Source of the DNA: Pyricularia pennisetigena
Taxonomy: Eukaryota; Ascomycota; Sordariomycetes; Magnaporthales; Pyriculariaceae
NCBI RefSeq assembly: GCF_004337985.1
Contig: NW_021940923.1
Span: forward strand, 1,086,476 to 1,150,475
Reading direction: 5' to 3'
DNA length: 64,000 bases
In this document: piece after piece, positions 21,533-34,284 of the stretch
Numbering within the stretch: the stretch's first letter is position 1
How the letters are laid out: the number at the start of each line of letters is the position of its first letter
Translations under genes and position numbers: made by a program
Notes under the pieces: model-generated
What the model was told of the DNA's origin: nothing
The model's database searches: none
What the model saw: only the letters and a program-made list of their open reading frames with translations

Positions 21533-23348
21533 TTATGACATGACGGCCTTCCTAAGCGCATCAACGCACCTCCACACATCCTCGTACGAATTGTACATGG
21601 GTACCGGGGCCACGCGCATCACGTCGGGTTTGCGCCTGTCGCACACAACACCGGCGGCCTCCATCTTTTCACCGACGGCGTCCAATAGCCCCTCCCGGAG
21701 GAGCACGCTCAGCTGGGCGCCGCGCTCGTTTTTGTTCGAAGGAGTGATGATTCTAAATGCGGGCTTCTTCCCGTCACCCGCAGAAGAGGCGGACTCGTCC
21801 TTGAGAATGCCGTTGAGCAGGTGCTCTGCGTAAGCCGTCAACCGCAGCGACTTCTTCCTCAGGTCGGCCGGGGTGGTCAGGTTGTACACGGATAGGGCGG
21901 CACCCAAGCTGGCGAGATCGATGGCCGAGGGGTTGCTCACAACCCAGCCCTGGGCGCCAGGGGTGGGGTCAAACTCCTTGGCCATGTTGAAGCGTGTAGC
22001 CCTGTTGTTGCCGTACCAGCCGGACAACCGCTGCTTAAAGCCATCGCTGTCGACCTTACCATGCCTCTCGTGGACAAAGGCGCCGGCGATGGCACCAGGA
22101 CCGGCGTTGAGGTACTTGTACGTGCACCAGACGGCAAAGTCGACGTCCCAATCGTGCAGGCTCAGAGGTACATTGCCGACGGCGTGAGCAAGGTCCCACC
22201 CGACGACGATGCCCTTGGCGCGGGCGTGGGCCGTGATCAGAGGTATGTCGAAGAGCTGGCCACTCCAGTACTGGATTCCGGGCAGGAGCAGGAGGGCTGT
22301 GCTGTCGGCGTGCTCATCGATGGTGGCGAGGATCTTTTCGGTTGAGATGTAGTAACTCTCATCTGGGTGAATCTCAACCAGGGAGGTGGCTGTATCAAGA
22401 CCATGCCATTGGATCTGGGAGGCGATGGCATACTGAAAGAGAAAAAAAAAAACAAAAAAGAAAGCAAGAAAAATGGTGAGCACAAGAATAAATAGAAGAA
22501 ACGGGATCACGTGTAATTCCAAGAAGGAACAACTTGACTCACAGTATCGCTGGGGAAGGGCTTCCACTCTGAAATGATCTTGTGACGCTTTTCAGTGGGA
22601 CGATAGAACGAGGCCATCATCATATGAAGATTGACAGTCAGGGTGTTCATGATGGCAATTTCGTCTGGGCTGGCGCCGACAACGGTTGCCGACTGGACGG
22701 CGCAATCAGCGGCCATGTCCTGCCAGGATTTCAACGGCGAGTTATCCCACGGGGTGAAGTGACCATGGACGCCGATGGACGCCCAGGTCTCTAGCTGGGC
22801 ATTGATGTAATCTCTGGTGGCCTTGGGCTGCAGGCCGAGCGAGTTGCCACAAAAGTAGACGGCAGGTGTGACATTGTCGTCGTTGGAGTCGGCGGTCTTG
22901 GAGGTGCCGTTTTGGACTGTGGCTGTCTCTCCAGGTTTGGCATGGTTAGGTGGGTATGCTGAGAGAGAACGCAAGGGCAAAGAGGAATAAGAGTCAGTAT
23001 GGTATCTTTTTCTCCGTCTTTATTCATTTTGGTTGGTTTTGGTTTGCTTTTGGGATATGGAGCTTGGCCATATTTGGAAGCGGAACGGTCCGATGGGTTC
23101 AGATCCAATTTTATTATTACAGTAGGAGCATGGGCCCAGCTAAGAAGAAAAGAGAACCCACCTGGCAGGCGTCCATCAAGAGCCTTCTTCTTCAGCGACG
23201 CACGGGTGGGGAAAATAAAGTGCTCGCGCATGTGCCGTATCGGGCATTTGGCGTCCTCAGAGCGGGCGTAGTCCAGGGTGTTGGCATCGGCAGGGAACTC
23301 GATGGGGTCCGCCGGTATGGCACAGATGCTTTTTTGGGTAGCAGCCAT
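21533..23348 (-). CDS. Kynureninase (L-kynurenine hydrolase)
   Basis: Three exons, 23348-23162, 22958-22543 and 22432-21533 (introns 203 and 110 bp, GTGGGT..CTCAG and GTGAGT..TTCAG), 500 aa. PLP enzyme that cleaves kynurenine to anthranilate and 3-hydroxykynurenine to 3-hydroxyanthranilate plus alanine, in the cytosol (yeast Bna5 reaction). Seen: VYFCGNSLGLQPKA and HGHFTPWD in exon 2, VGWDLAHAVGNVPL, and the PLP-lysine motif WCTYKYLNAGPGAIAG (Lys about 307), then VSNPSAIDLASL. Length fits the fungal family. Divergent from the dioxygenase at 24632: the two consecutive parts of tryptophan breakdown share a 1.28-kb promoter region, which suggests co-regulation. Confidence 0.94.
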
Positions 23349-24631
23349 GATGAATCAAAGGAGGATAGGCGGTTGATGGTAGGTGGAGATCTTTGTGGCA
23401 CTGTCAGGGATTGCAGAAGAGGTAAAATAATAAACGACAAAAAAAAAATACAACCAAAAGGTTTTTGTTTGAACGGATGTACCCGACTTGGTGGAATTGA
23501 AGGGATTTATTTGACGGGGGTTACGAGGAGGAAGAGCAGAAGGAGGATAGCTAGCTAGTGATCGGATGAGTTTTGGTTGACTAAAGGTAAAGAAAAAGGT
23601 ACGTACTGTGTGTCAGAAAATAAAACAGTACAATAAGTCAAATAGTGCGTACGTACGTACGTAGGGCAGGGGTTAGGTCAGGTCTGTGGTAAAGGCGAAA
23701 CTTGAACACTGTGATACTCTCTTTCTTCATCCTCCTCTCTTCAATTCCAAATGCCTAGTGAGGACGCTCGAGAACACTTTGTAGCCGAGCTCAGGACAAA
23801 TGGCCTACAGCCTACAGCACCCAGCCCCAACCATCAGGACGACGACTGCAGTCGACTCGGACCAAGCCCCACTTGGTCCGATGCCGCAGGTTACTTCGGC
23901 GCAGCAGAATTAGACTCAGCGGGCATTGCACGTTTGGGTCGTGACGCCATTTCCTTGTAGAGGTCCACCAGGACGTGGCGCAAACCCGTCTTCAGCCGTA
24001 CCTAGCCGTGGTTCCGCGCCAGAGGCGGTGGACCTCGGCACAAAAACCATGAGGCTTTTTCACTGATGCGGAATTGGTTTGACCCTGCGACTGACAAGGT
24101 CAGTTCCACCTGAATACAGTCCAGAAAAGTCTCGATGCGGCAACAGTTCAGCATGATCAAAAAAAAAAAAAAATTAATAGATCAACTCTTCGTCAGGAAA
24201 TGGCGTGCGAAACGAGCCAGATTGTTGCTTGCATAGCTCGACAAGTCACCATCCGATGCTTCTCCGAAGCAGGGAATTCACGACTACCAAGACTAGCAAG
24301 GACCCAGGCAAGTAGCGGGTCATCCATTGACATGATGCTTGGCGTTCCTGGGTCCTGACTTTCCTTAAGGTGTCTTCGGGCGACCTTGAGTTGGGATTGT
24401 TGGACGATGGAAGACCAAGACAGCTTTTTTTTTTTTTTTTTTNNNNNNNNNNNNNNNNNNNNNNNNNNNNNNNNNNNNNNNNNNNNNNNNNNNNNNNNNT
24501 TTTTTTTTTGCTTTCTAATTTTCTCTCTCTTTTGTCAAATTTTTTTTACATTTTTTTATCACGACTTGAAATTGTTAGTTGTTGCAGTTGCACCTTGTCT
24601 CTTTATTATCCGATCAACGCCACCAACAACA
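23349..24631. promoter_or_regulatory. Shared divergent promoter region, kynureninase / IDO
   Basis: 1283 bp between two divergent tryptophan-catabolic genes. Contains pyrimidine-rich stretches, a gtacgtacgtacgtac run near 23650 and an N gap (24443-24499) within poly-T just before the IDO start. The frame at 23751-23960 is not supported as a gene. Confidence 0.5.
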
Positions 24632-26140
24632 ATGTCACCCCCTGAACATACGCCACAGTCCCCAGCGGCCTTGGCTTCATGGCTCGAGTCAAAATACTCC
24701 GTCACGCCTAACGGCTTCCTACCCTCGACGGAACCATTGGCAGCCCTACCGGACGCCTACTATCAACCCTGGGAGACACTGGCGTCTTCCCTGCCCAAGC
24801 TCCTGCAGACCAACACGTTCCGGGACCATGTCAACGCAGAGCTGCCGGTGCTCTCCACATGCCGCCTGCAGCTCGAGCAGGAGTGGAGGCGCGCCTATCT
24901 GATCCTGACCTTTGCGACCCACGCCTACATCTGGGGCGGAGACAAGCCGTCGGAGCACCTGCCGCCCCAGATCACCGTCCCTCTGCTCGAGGTTTCGAAA
25001 CATCTCGATCTGCCCCCGGCTGCAACCTATGCCGCGACCAACCTGTGGAACTTCCGCACCACTGCCGAGGGTGCCCCTTTTATTGACCTCGACGCCTTGG
25101 AATCGCTGGTCACATTCACCGGGACCCCGGATGAATCCTGGTTCTATGCCGTCAGCGTCGCGCTCGAGTGCGAGGGCGGCAGTGTGATCCCCGTCATGAT
25201 CTCGGCCATGAACGCCATCCCAAACAACGACCTGGCCGCCTGCAGGCAAAACATTGCGGCGCTGCACAAGCTCATGGCCTGCATCCGCAGGGTCGGCGAC
25301 ATCCTCGACCGCATGCACGAGCGCTGCGCCCCGGACGTCTTTTACCATGCCATCCGGCCCTTCCTTGCCGGCAGCAAAAACATGGCCGACGCCGGCCTTC
25401 CGCGCGGGGTGTTCTACGATCAGGGTGACGGCAAGGGCGACTGGCTAGGCCTCAGGGGTGGCAGCAACGGCCAGAGCAGCCTGATTCAGTTCTTCGACAT
25501 TGTGCTGGGCGTCGAGCACAAGGCGACCGAGAACCAGAACTCGGACCTGAAGAAGCACGAGGACAAGGAGCTTCCCTTCCACGAGGAGGTGCGCGCCTAC
25601 ATGCCAGGCCCGCATCGGCGCTTTCTTGAATACGTGCGATCCCTGCCGAGCATCCGCGACTTTGCACTGCAGCCGATGGAGACGGACGGCGCGATGGGGG
25701 AACAGGACGATGAGGAGGAGGAGGAGGACCACGAGCTCATGGCGGAGCGCGGCCTGCTGAGGAGCACCTTTACGCGGGCGACCCGCGTGCTGGCCGGTCT
25801 GCGCAACAAGCACTTGCAAATAGTGGCACGTTACATCATCCTGCCGTCGCGTAGGCAGCAGCAGCAGGTCCGCGCCGGCCTGGATCAGCAACCGGGTCAG
25901 AGGAACATTGGGCTGGCTGGCGTGGCGTGGCGCGAGCCGCCTCAGAACCCGGTGGCGATCCCCAAGGATGATGGAGACGGAGTTGCCAGTGGTGGCGGTA
26001 GTGGTGGCGAGCGCAAGAGGCGCATGTCAGAGACTCAACTCACTGGTACAGGTGGAACAGCCCTGATGCCTTTCCTCAAGCAGGTCCGGGATGAGACGGT
26101 ACGGGCTGGTCGGCCGGATGAGGTGACGATTGAGGCGTAG
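24632..26140 (+). CDS. Indoleamine 2,3-dioxygenase
   Basis: Single exon, 502 aa. Heme enzyme that opens the indole ring of tryptophan to N-formylkynurenine, the first step of the kynurenine/NAD pathway (Bna2-type). ATG at 24632 (MSPPEHTPQS) is chosen. The frame is open further upstream only through a gap and poly-T. Signatures: GGSNGQSSLIQFFDIVLGVEH (IDO signature 1) and MPGPHRRFLEYVRSLPS with His328 as the proximal heme ligand. Acidic insert EDDEEEEED-like near residue 352. Gly/Ser-rich C-terminal extension. Sits divergently from kynureninase; its 3' end converges on the amidoligase gene. Confidence 0.93.
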   Translation: MSPPEHTPQSPAALASWLESKYSVTPNGFLPSTEPLAALPDAYYQPWETLASSLPKLLQTNTFRDHVNAELPVLSTCRLQLEQEWRRAYLILTFATHAYIWGGDKPSEHLPPQITVPLLEVSKHLDLPPAATYAATNLWNFRTTAEGAPFIDLDALESLVTFTGTPDESWFYAVSVALECEGGSVIPVMISAMNAIPNNDLAACRQNIAALHKLMACIRRVGDILDRMHERCAPDVFYHAIRPFLAGSKNMADAGLPRGVFYDQGDGKGDWLGLRGGSNGQSSLIQFFDIVLGVEHKATENQNSDLKKHEDKELPFHEEVRAYMPGPHRRFLEYVRSLPSIRDFALQPMETDGAMGEQDDEEEEEDHELMAERGLLRSTFTRATRVLAGLRNKHLQIVARYIILPSRRQQQQVRAGLDQQPGQRNIGLAGVAWREPPQNPVAIPKDDGDGVASGGGSGGERKRRMSETQLTGTGGTALMPFLKQVRDETVRAGRPDEVTIEA

Positions 26141-26680
26141 GATCTTTTTTTTGCCCCCTGATGGGTTTCTTTGTTTATCCTTGACATACATACTCGGTTC
26201 TTTGATTTTTGCGGCATTGCATGGCGAACTGGGAATAGCGGTCCGTGGAGATTGCTCGTTCGGCGTTCCGGTTAATTTGGGAATAGCGGCATACTCGAGC
26301 ATACCTCAGGAATTCTTGGTAGCAAGCATTTTGATTTTGATCTTGTTTTTGATTTGATTCTTTTGTTCTTTTTAAATGTGGCCTTGTCCCATTGGTTATG
26401 CAAGTCAACACGTCCAAGACATATTTAATGTGTGTGGAGACTGGAGAGAGTTATACATGCAGGCTGGCCAGTGATTTTGATTTCTGTCTCCGTTCTTATG
26501 CTATTCTATGGCCCTGTCCTCTGAGCCTGTGGATTTGCCTATTCAAAGAAATCTTTGCTGCTACCTTTGATTGTTGTATATCTGTGACATGGCTGCATTT
26601 TGATCTTCTTTTCTTTTCTTTTCTTTTTTTTTTCTTTTCCTTTCATAGCCCGAGGCAGGGACTACAAGACCAAGAGCATC
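26141..26680. other. Intergenic between convergent genes, no gene seen
   Basis: 3' flanks of IDO and of the amidoligase. T-rich tract at 26608-26640. Confidence 0.5.
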
Positions 26681-27770
26681 TCAAGGCTGTCTGGCACTGA
26701 AAATACCATGGATGCACTCATCACTCAGCTGCAAAGCTGCGACTCCATCCTGGATCAGATCCCAAAGCTCTTGGACGGTGTACCATGCCTCCACCTCGCA
26801 GCCGCTCTCAGACCGCCTCAGACCACCCTCGACAAACCCCAGTGTCAGCTCCACCCAGCCTCTGACTCCGTCGGCCGTGACGCTCCCCGGCGGCTGACGA
26901 AACTCTACGGTACGGGCTCCTACCCCCTCGCCCACCAGCCCGGCCAGGTTCCACTTGAACCGCTGTCCGCTCAGCCGGGACCGACAGCCGCGAGTGGCCC
27001 GCGCGAACCCCGAACCCGGCTCCGGCCCGTGCGTGTTCAGCGCCGCAACGACGCCAGCGACGCCCCCGTCCCTCGCGGCCGAGTCGACGACCCGGAGGCA
27101 CTGCTCCAGAGTCAACCGGCTGCCGAGAAGGGCGCTGCCGGCACGGTTGCTCTGGCACCAGTGTCTGGTCGACGCCCGCCTGCCCGCCGGCATGAGCGCG
27201 TCGAGGGCCGGCTCGGTCGACAGCATCAGCTTGGCCAGCGTCGCGACCTCTCGCGGCTCCATGGCCGGCTCGGTGGACACGTGAATGTGGGTGCCACAGG
27301 TGGGAGATGCCACCACCACAAACGACGAGCCGAGGACCGAGAATATGGTGTCGAGGTCGTCGACCCACTCTGAATAGAGGCTGTACTTGGGCGAGACTAG
27401 CTCGATGCCGTCTATGCTCATATGAGATCGACACCCGCATCAAAAACCACGTTTGGGAGGTGAGGAACGGAGGGTCAGCAAACATATACAGAAGAAATAA
27501 TGCACAACGCGTCTGTGCTTGGTGGTTTTGTGGCTCTATACAGTTTCCCTTGGCTGCATCCTCTTTGATTGTGATCTCGGGCGAGATTGACCATGTTTGA
27601 TAGACCCTGGCCGACTTGTCCTTGTGGTCATTGACAAAGATGTCCAGCCCGGCCCTGTTCAGCCTCTCGCTGACCTGCGTCGCTAGTGACTTCCAGCTCG
27701 AGTGCTTCTTCTTGCTGCCGAGGAGAAGCTCGATTTCGACACCGAATGACCACTTTCGGTAAGTCTGCAT
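26681..27770 (-). CDS. Amidoligase-like protein (Amidoligase_2 family)
   Basis: Two exons, 27770-27542 and 27411-26681 (130-bp intron GTATAG..CATAG), 319 aa. Recognised by FGVEIELLL near residue 8, the splice-restored GIELVSPKY, the metal/nucleotide-site motif CGTHIHVS and VEFRQPPGS near residue 245. This order (FG-E-E ... HVH ... EfR) is that of the amidoligase family related to glutamine synthetase/GCS, predicted to form amide bonds from ATP, a carboxylate and an amine. Substrate unknown. It lies next to IDO and kynureninase, whose products (kynurenine, anthranilate) carry both groups, but no functional link is shown. The splice donor GTATAG is less common, so the junction is probable rather than certain. 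Confidence 0.75.
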
Positions 27771-28881
27771 GGCTTGTTTCTTTTCAGATCGATACAGGCA
27801 ATACTAGATCTGTGTCTAGATTTTCTTTTTTTTTTCAAATTTAGGGCATATAAGGTCGCTGTGAAGATAGAGGCGGGAGTGATGAGTCGTTGCGGGATGA
27901 TGGAAAACAAACAAAGAAAGGAAGCCATGTCCGCATAGACCAACTACCGCGGAAGAGGAGGTTTTATAATCATTTTTCCCCAGCCGGACATCATCAGGGC
28001 CTAGTCCCAGGCCCAGTTCCACGGTCGCACGTCACAAGTAGCAGCTAATACACCCTGCGTGCGGATACGGTGTCAGACAGTAGCCGTAAACCTCTCCCTT
28101 TACAGGATGAGGATGCTCAAGATACAAAACGACAAGCGACGGCCCACTGGGCCCAGCCCGGACCGCGGCCCGCCCTTCTGGTCTCGAGGACCCAGTGAAT
28201 TTACGGTCCCAGACGAAACTTTCTGTTGCGTGTTTTTTTTTCTCTTTGGTTAGTGACCCTCGCATCAACATGCTTACCTCCATGACTGGGAAGCCAAACT
28301 CGGCCACTCGAGCAGGGCAACTGCGTCATATCGAGGCCGGGAGACTGGCCCCTTGGCGGCCAGAAAAAGGTGGTTTTGAACTAACTAGCTGGGGTAGATA
28401 GTTCTACTTTCCGGTTAATCAGGTAAAGTGTATTGCAAAAGTGGTGTGTCTCTGCATTAAATTACAAACAAATGGTTGGAAGTGACTAAAGGCTGCATGT
28501 AGTCGTGCTCTCAATTCGAATGCTTGTAGTTCAAAGCACATCAACAGTATTCTCATTTCACGCCTTATTGTATTAGAATTCATAATCACAATCAAGCAGG
28601 CCATTCGGCCCGTTGGACTATTAATCATCTTATCTGTAAGTGACAACATGCACATGTACAACACGTCAAGACCTCACACCGGGGCTTTTTACTGATGTAA
28701 ACAAGAAGAAACACAAGTAAAATAAAAGAGTAATCAATTCACATGTACTCGCCAAGTTATTACTATGATGCACCAATGATCCCACCAGAAAACGCCGAGC
28801 TCATATGCAAGAGAAACAGAAACCCAAACGGTTGCTTCGGTTAGCCACGAGAGTCAAACCGATCCCAAGTTATGCCACAGA
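27771..28881. other. Intergenic, no gene seen
   Basis: Between the amidoligase start and the WD-repeat gene's end. Short frames on both strands, none with features. Confidence 0.5.
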
Positions 28882-31800
28882 CTAGCTCTCCTGCTCCGCT
28901 GCCGGCGTCGCACATGTTGCACAAACAAGTCTCTGCCGTTGCTGTTGCTGTCCTGCATTCAGCTTCTTGGCCTTGAATTCGCGCGCCCCGCACTTCGGGC
29001 ACGCCATTTCTTCCTCAGAGCCCACAGCCGCCTCGGAACTCCTCTCATCCTTTGTTGCCAACAACCCATCCCCCGCCTGGCTCTGTCTCCGGATTGACTT
29101 GTCCGAAAAGGAAGGTATCTGCAACGGCGGAGTGCGGGCTTTTCTTTCTTTTTCCTTTTCTTTTCCCTTGTCCTTGCTCATCTTGCTTGCCTCCTTGATC
29201 TTGTCTTTGATGCTCAGCTCGCTGCTGGCCCGAAGACTTGGATAGCCACCCGGCACGGGGCTCTGCCCGTCGCTGGCGCCGGGGCCAACACCGTCCTTGC
29301 CAGGGCTCGCTGTGCCGCTGCCCATGCCGATCCCTCCGATGGACATGCGCAGCGTTGGCATTTTGGGCCATCTAAAGCCCCAGAGGCCTCCATTGTTGGC
29401 CCCGCCCTCACCCGAGGGACTGCTTGGCGCTGGCGTGGCGCCTTCGCCACCATTAAGCGTTTCGTCTTCGGCCGTGGACTTCTTTTGCGCATCGGCTGTG
29501 GTCTCGCCCTGTTTAGAGGAGCACGTCGGTTGATCCAGAGGCTTCTTTGCTACACCATCCTCGGTCGGATCTTCGGAGCTAGCATTCGCGACGGTACCGG
29601 CGGCGACGGCGGCGTCAGACCTGATACGAGGCGGGTTGCTGAAAGTGCTCGAGGTCGGGCTGAAATGTCCTCTGTCGCCCCTAGGTACCAGTGGGGAACC
29701 GCTGTGGGCGTACTGCTCGCGCCTCCTCTCGCTCGCCAGAGTCCTCGCGGTCAGTGGGCTCTTTGTAGGGCTGACGCTGCGCTCAACCCGTATCGGCGTG
29801 CCGCCTGCGCTGTTGATGCTGCCGGACCTGCCGTTGGCCTCAACGTCGCGACGCCAATCCAATATCTGCTCCGACATGGCACCGCCAGACTGCGGCATGC
29901 CCTCGCCCGTCATGATTCCTTGGATCGATCTCGACAAGGACCCCTTTCGCGAGTGTGCTGCACTGGATGCGCTCGTCCGAGTGAGAATGCTGGCGCTGCG
30001 GCCGACGATGCTGTCCCGTTTGCGACTCAGAAGAGAGGCCGTGTCGGGACCCTCTCGTCGCCGGTAGGCACAGTCCTGCCGGAACACCTTGATGATGCCC
30101 GTGTCATCGGTCGTGACAATGATGTTGCCTTGCTGGTGCGTGGAGCGGGCCAAGTACGCCGGAGATTCGTCCACTCTTCGGCTCCTTGCGACGCTGGGAG
30201 CCTCGGATAGGGCGGTTTGGCTCATGTTGTGAGCCGTACGTGCCGGCGACGTTGGACTCGGGTCTCTACTTGACGACGTCGCCGCAGCGGCGGCCGCTTC
30301 CTCTTCCCTCGATACCAAAGTCACCGGCGGCGGGTTGCACAGATCGTAGATTGGATCGCCGCTGGCCCCGAGCAGCTGCCGCGTCTCCGCGGGCGCAAAT
30401 ATTGCCGTCGTTACCCCGGACCCATGGGCCACAAAAGACTCGCAGGGGCCCTTGTCTCCCTTTAGTGTGTCGGTCCCGATACCGCCCGAGTTTGAAATGT
30501 TCAAGGCCCGCTGGTTCGGTGATCCTAGACTCCAGATGAACACTTTACGATGCTCGCTGGGACATATGACATAATTTGCACCATGGCTGAAGCTGGCCGA
30601 GAGCTGGGCCGCCGCGTGCTCGTGACCCTTGAACTTGGCATCAAGAGCCTTGTCGCCGAGGTTATAGACACGTACACGAGCGTCGGTGGACGTGACGAGC
30701 ACCTTGACCCTCTTTTCAGAGGAACCACTGCCCGCCGGTACCTCGGCAGTGCGAATCCCGGTGATCTTGCTGCCCTTGGCGTTCTTGCCCCTCGAAGACC
30801 GCACATGGAGTAGGCTCTGGAACTTGAGACCCTCGGTTTCGTAAAAGTTGCACACTCCGTTCAACATGCCTGCGATGGCCGTCTTGCCATCCGGCGTGAA
30901 CGCGACGGCTGTGATCATGTCGTTGGTCTGCGCCTCGAAGGCGACTGACCTGTCCGGGATGCTCCATAGCCTCAGCCTCGAGTCCAGGCACCCCGCAAGG
31001 AAGAAGCGGTCATCTTGGGGATGAAACGCCACCTTGCTGACAAACTCGCCGTGGCGGAAGGCACATAGACATTCTTTTCTACTGACGTGCCAGAGGCGGA
31101 CGGTCCGATCCATGGATGTGGACAGCAGGAAGTTGTTCTTACTCCAGCTGAGGTCCAGGATCTCGCCCGTATGACCCTGGAACTCGCGCAATGGCTGCTC
31201 CCGGAACACGGGCGCCTGTAGCCGCTCCCTGCCGCCGCCGCCGCCGCTGCTGATCGGGCTGCTTTGCTGGTGGAGGGCCTCTTCCTCGTCTTCCCGCGTG
31301 CGTCGCTCTTCGATGGTGGAGATGACTGCCCATACGCGGACGACTTGGTCTTTGCCTGCAGCTGCCAGATACCTGCCATCGCGGCTGAACTCGGTCGCCC
31401 AAACAGCCCCACCTGTTCGCTCTGCCCTCCTACTTGTCCCGTCGGCGCTCGATACGGTCACGACGGGGACCTTTTCGTCCGTTTTCGCCTGCGCAAGAGG
31501 TCTTGTGCCTACCAGCTCTTGGGCCAGAAACATGCGGTTGAACTCGCGTTCCTTCTTGTTGTAGACTTTGGTGCGGATATAACGGGGCGGCTCCTTGTGG
31601 TGAGGAATGTAACCCTGGGCGCCCACGGGGCTGGCAAAGACGCGCGCATTGTTGCCGTCGGGTCGCTGCGAGCCGACATCTGAGCCGGAATCGTCGTCAT
31701 CATTGCGGAGTCTGTTTGCGCGCATGCCGAGGCGGGAAAGAAAAGAAGAGCGAGGCCTGCCATTGCAACGTTTGTTGGTGTCAGCCTTTTCTATCCAACC

Positions 31801-32651
31801 ATCCCAGATACTCTGCTTGACTGTCTGCTCTGATGCAAGATCCTACCTCTTCTTATCCGGGGTATCTGTGGCGTCGCCAGCGAGTCGTTGTCCGTCAAGA
31901 GCAGCCGAAGCATCGGATTTGGAGGTAGGATTTCGAAGCTTTGAAGTCAAGTTCCGTTCCGTATTTGTGCGCATGAATATGTGCTACATGTATGCCGTGT
32001 AAGTAACCAAAATTGCAGCGCCAGAGTGGCTCAGAAGGAACTCATACCTGCGACAGAGGATCTATTGCCGCGTGGTTGGTAGCTGGGTTGACGGCAAGCG
32101 AGGGGCGCCGGACGGAAGCGGTCGCCTTATGGGCTTGCTCGGTGCCGGCATCGTGGACGGGAGGGGATGCGGACGGTTGATTCTGTAACGAATCGGGTCG
32201 ACCGCTCGACAACAGCTTCGAAGTAGGTTCGGACTTGTTCGCAGGGGTCCTGGGCGCTGCAGACGCGGCATCGGCGAGGTGAGAAACGCTGCTGCCTGGA
32301 GAGTACATGCGGCTTTGTGTTAGGTTACGTGGAACTCTGACCGGTTGTGCGAAAGACGCAACTTGGATGCGTGGCTAACCAGCGTAACTGACCTTGGTAA
32401 TTGGTCCTGGTAGCCGGATCTTTGTTATCGTCGGCCGTCGATGTTGCTTCTGTGGCCTTGTTAGGCGTCGCATTTGTTTCTGTTGTCTCTTTGGCGAACC
32501 ACGAATCAAGAAGCGCAGGGGTCGGGGTTTGTGCCGCAGCCGGAGAACCAGTCCGCGACTCTTCTATGGCGCGAACCTGAGACGGCTCATTGATCTGCGA
32601 TTGCGATACTGGCCCGGTCCCTCCCCGATCAGGGAAGACTCGGGGTTCCAT
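28882..32651 (-). CDS. WD40-repeat protein, WDR44/Dgr2-like
   Basis: Four exons: 32651-32393, 32295-32048, 31983-31847, 31756-28882, giving 1172 aa. The start of exon 3 may instead be 31938, which removes 15 codons in frame. N-terminus (about 1-320) disordered, Ser/Pro/Thr-rich. WD repeats from about residue 325 (GGAVWATEFSRDGRYLAAAG, HTGEILDLSWSKNNFLLSTSMD, HGEFVSKVAFHPQDDRFFLAG, NDMITAVAFTPDGKTAIAG), then a long low-complexity tail and a C-terminal CPKC...CATC pair (about 1130-1165) that could form a zinc ribbon. Blade order and sequence are those of the fungal WDR44/Dgr2 group. In animals WDR44 binds Rab11; in yeast the role is unclear. Probably a housekeeping signalling or trafficking scaffold. 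Confidence 0.85.
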
Positions 32652-34284
32652 ATTGACATGGTTTTCTGGCCGTGTTTATTTTTGTTTCGAGTAGTAGTGG
32701 CTAAAAAGGCGTGATTGTCGTCCTGACCTCTCAATTGACGTGCTTGACAAGGGCAAGAAATACAAGGCAAGATGGGTAAGTGGATGCCTGGGTGGACGGT
32801 AGCTTTCCTAATAAGCTGAAGTGTCGGCAATTGCGGGCTTTGTTCACCCATGCAAAGGGCTGATATTCCGAGCGCACGAGAAGAACCAAAGCGTATAAGA
32901 GAGTAGCCAGGTCAAATCCCGAATTGAGGCAAGCTAAGCAGGTGTGGTAAAGGTGAGGTAGGGTCGTGGTAAGTGAAAGAAAGGTTTGTCTGTCTCTCTG
33001 GCTGTTGGCCGTCAATTTTCGTCTTACTGTCACTCGATCGCTCGCTCTCCCTTCCCTGTCACTCTCTTCTATATTTTATTCCAAAGAGATATTTGTCAGA
33101 ACTTTAACAGCATCATGGGATCAACCCACCCAATGTCCAATGTCCAATGTCTGCCCATCCTGGACACGGACTCGGACACGGACACGAACAACGATCTAGC
33201 GCCCGACAGCTCAGCGAGCTTAAAAAAACAAAAAAACAAAAAAAAAAAAAAATAAGGCCGACGTAGCTGACGCTGTCACGTCACCCGCCAGTCAGCCAAG
33301 TCATAGAGCTTACCTGAGTTGGAGGGTTTGGCTGCTTGCTATAAAGTCCAAGTGCTATCTACGCAGGTAGCCAGAGTAGATCATAGCTATGTACGCATGC
33401 ATGTGGATAGGGTCGTCCGCAAGGTACGTGGTAGTCTAGTAGTTTCTAGACCGGCTCAACTTGGGACTTAGTCTAGCCTATGTATCAGTTTGTCTGGCGC
33501 AAAGGTTGCAGAATCTTGAACTATGTTCGCGATAAAGTTGAGCCTCAGGTCCCACGAGCGCGGTCTCGACGAAATTTACAGGGCCCCTGCAGTTGTGGCT
33601 GGCAGGCTGGCAGCCGGTTGGTTCTTAATTAAGATAAAGTAGGGGTAGGTAATTAATAAATAGAGCTCATTCGGTGGGGCACGTCATTAACAGCGAAGCT
33701 ACCCTTAAGCTTCCGTGCTGTTGTTGTAGCGTGTCGCATGCAATGTAATGATGCAACAGACGAACGAGATGTTGCTCGAATGATCCGATACAAAGTAAAG
33801 TAATTGGCGGTACTTGCTGGGTGTAAAGAAAGGCTTGTTATCGTTGCAATTTTATTGGATTTTATCGTCACGGTACGGTAGTACAGACGGTACAGCTGAC
33901 TTGCAAACATCGATGCAATTTCGAGCTAGCTTTACTATTTTTGTACTCTAATGCTGTTAAGCTATTTTACCTTGAAAGTCTCAATTACATCATTGTTCTG
34001 CTCGTTGCGTCACGCGCAATGAAGCTCCCGATTCCTTTTGGGCGCGGAGAAATAACCCGATTGAACCTCGGTTTTATTACTACGTAAAGCCCCACCCTAC
34101 ATCTTCGGCATGGAATAGCCGGTTGCCTGACCTTTTCTGAGTTACATCTTGTTTATTTTTCTGCCTTTTATCTTGTCATGCCCATCAGTAGTCGACGACT
34201 TTGCTCAGTTCGAGCTATTAGCTTTACCGATGTTTGGCCATGTTTGTGTCAAAATTGTCTTGAAACGAACCCGCAAACAACAAA
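32652..34284. other. Intergenic, no gene seen
   Basis: Promoter of the WD gene and 3' flank of Pelota. Short internal repeats (ccaatgtccaatgtccaatgt near 33130; cggacacggacacg near 33175) and A-rich tract 33222-33253. Confidence 0.5.

Noticed and set aside
24386..24631. N-terminal extension of the IDO frame to 24386
   Set aside because: Crosses poly-T and an N gap and encodes poly-Phe; the family start matches ATG 24632.
26600..27373. 257-codon plus-strand frame over the amidoligase gene
   Set aside because: Starts in poly-T, Arg/Pro-rich, no domain; the minus strand has spliced family motifs.
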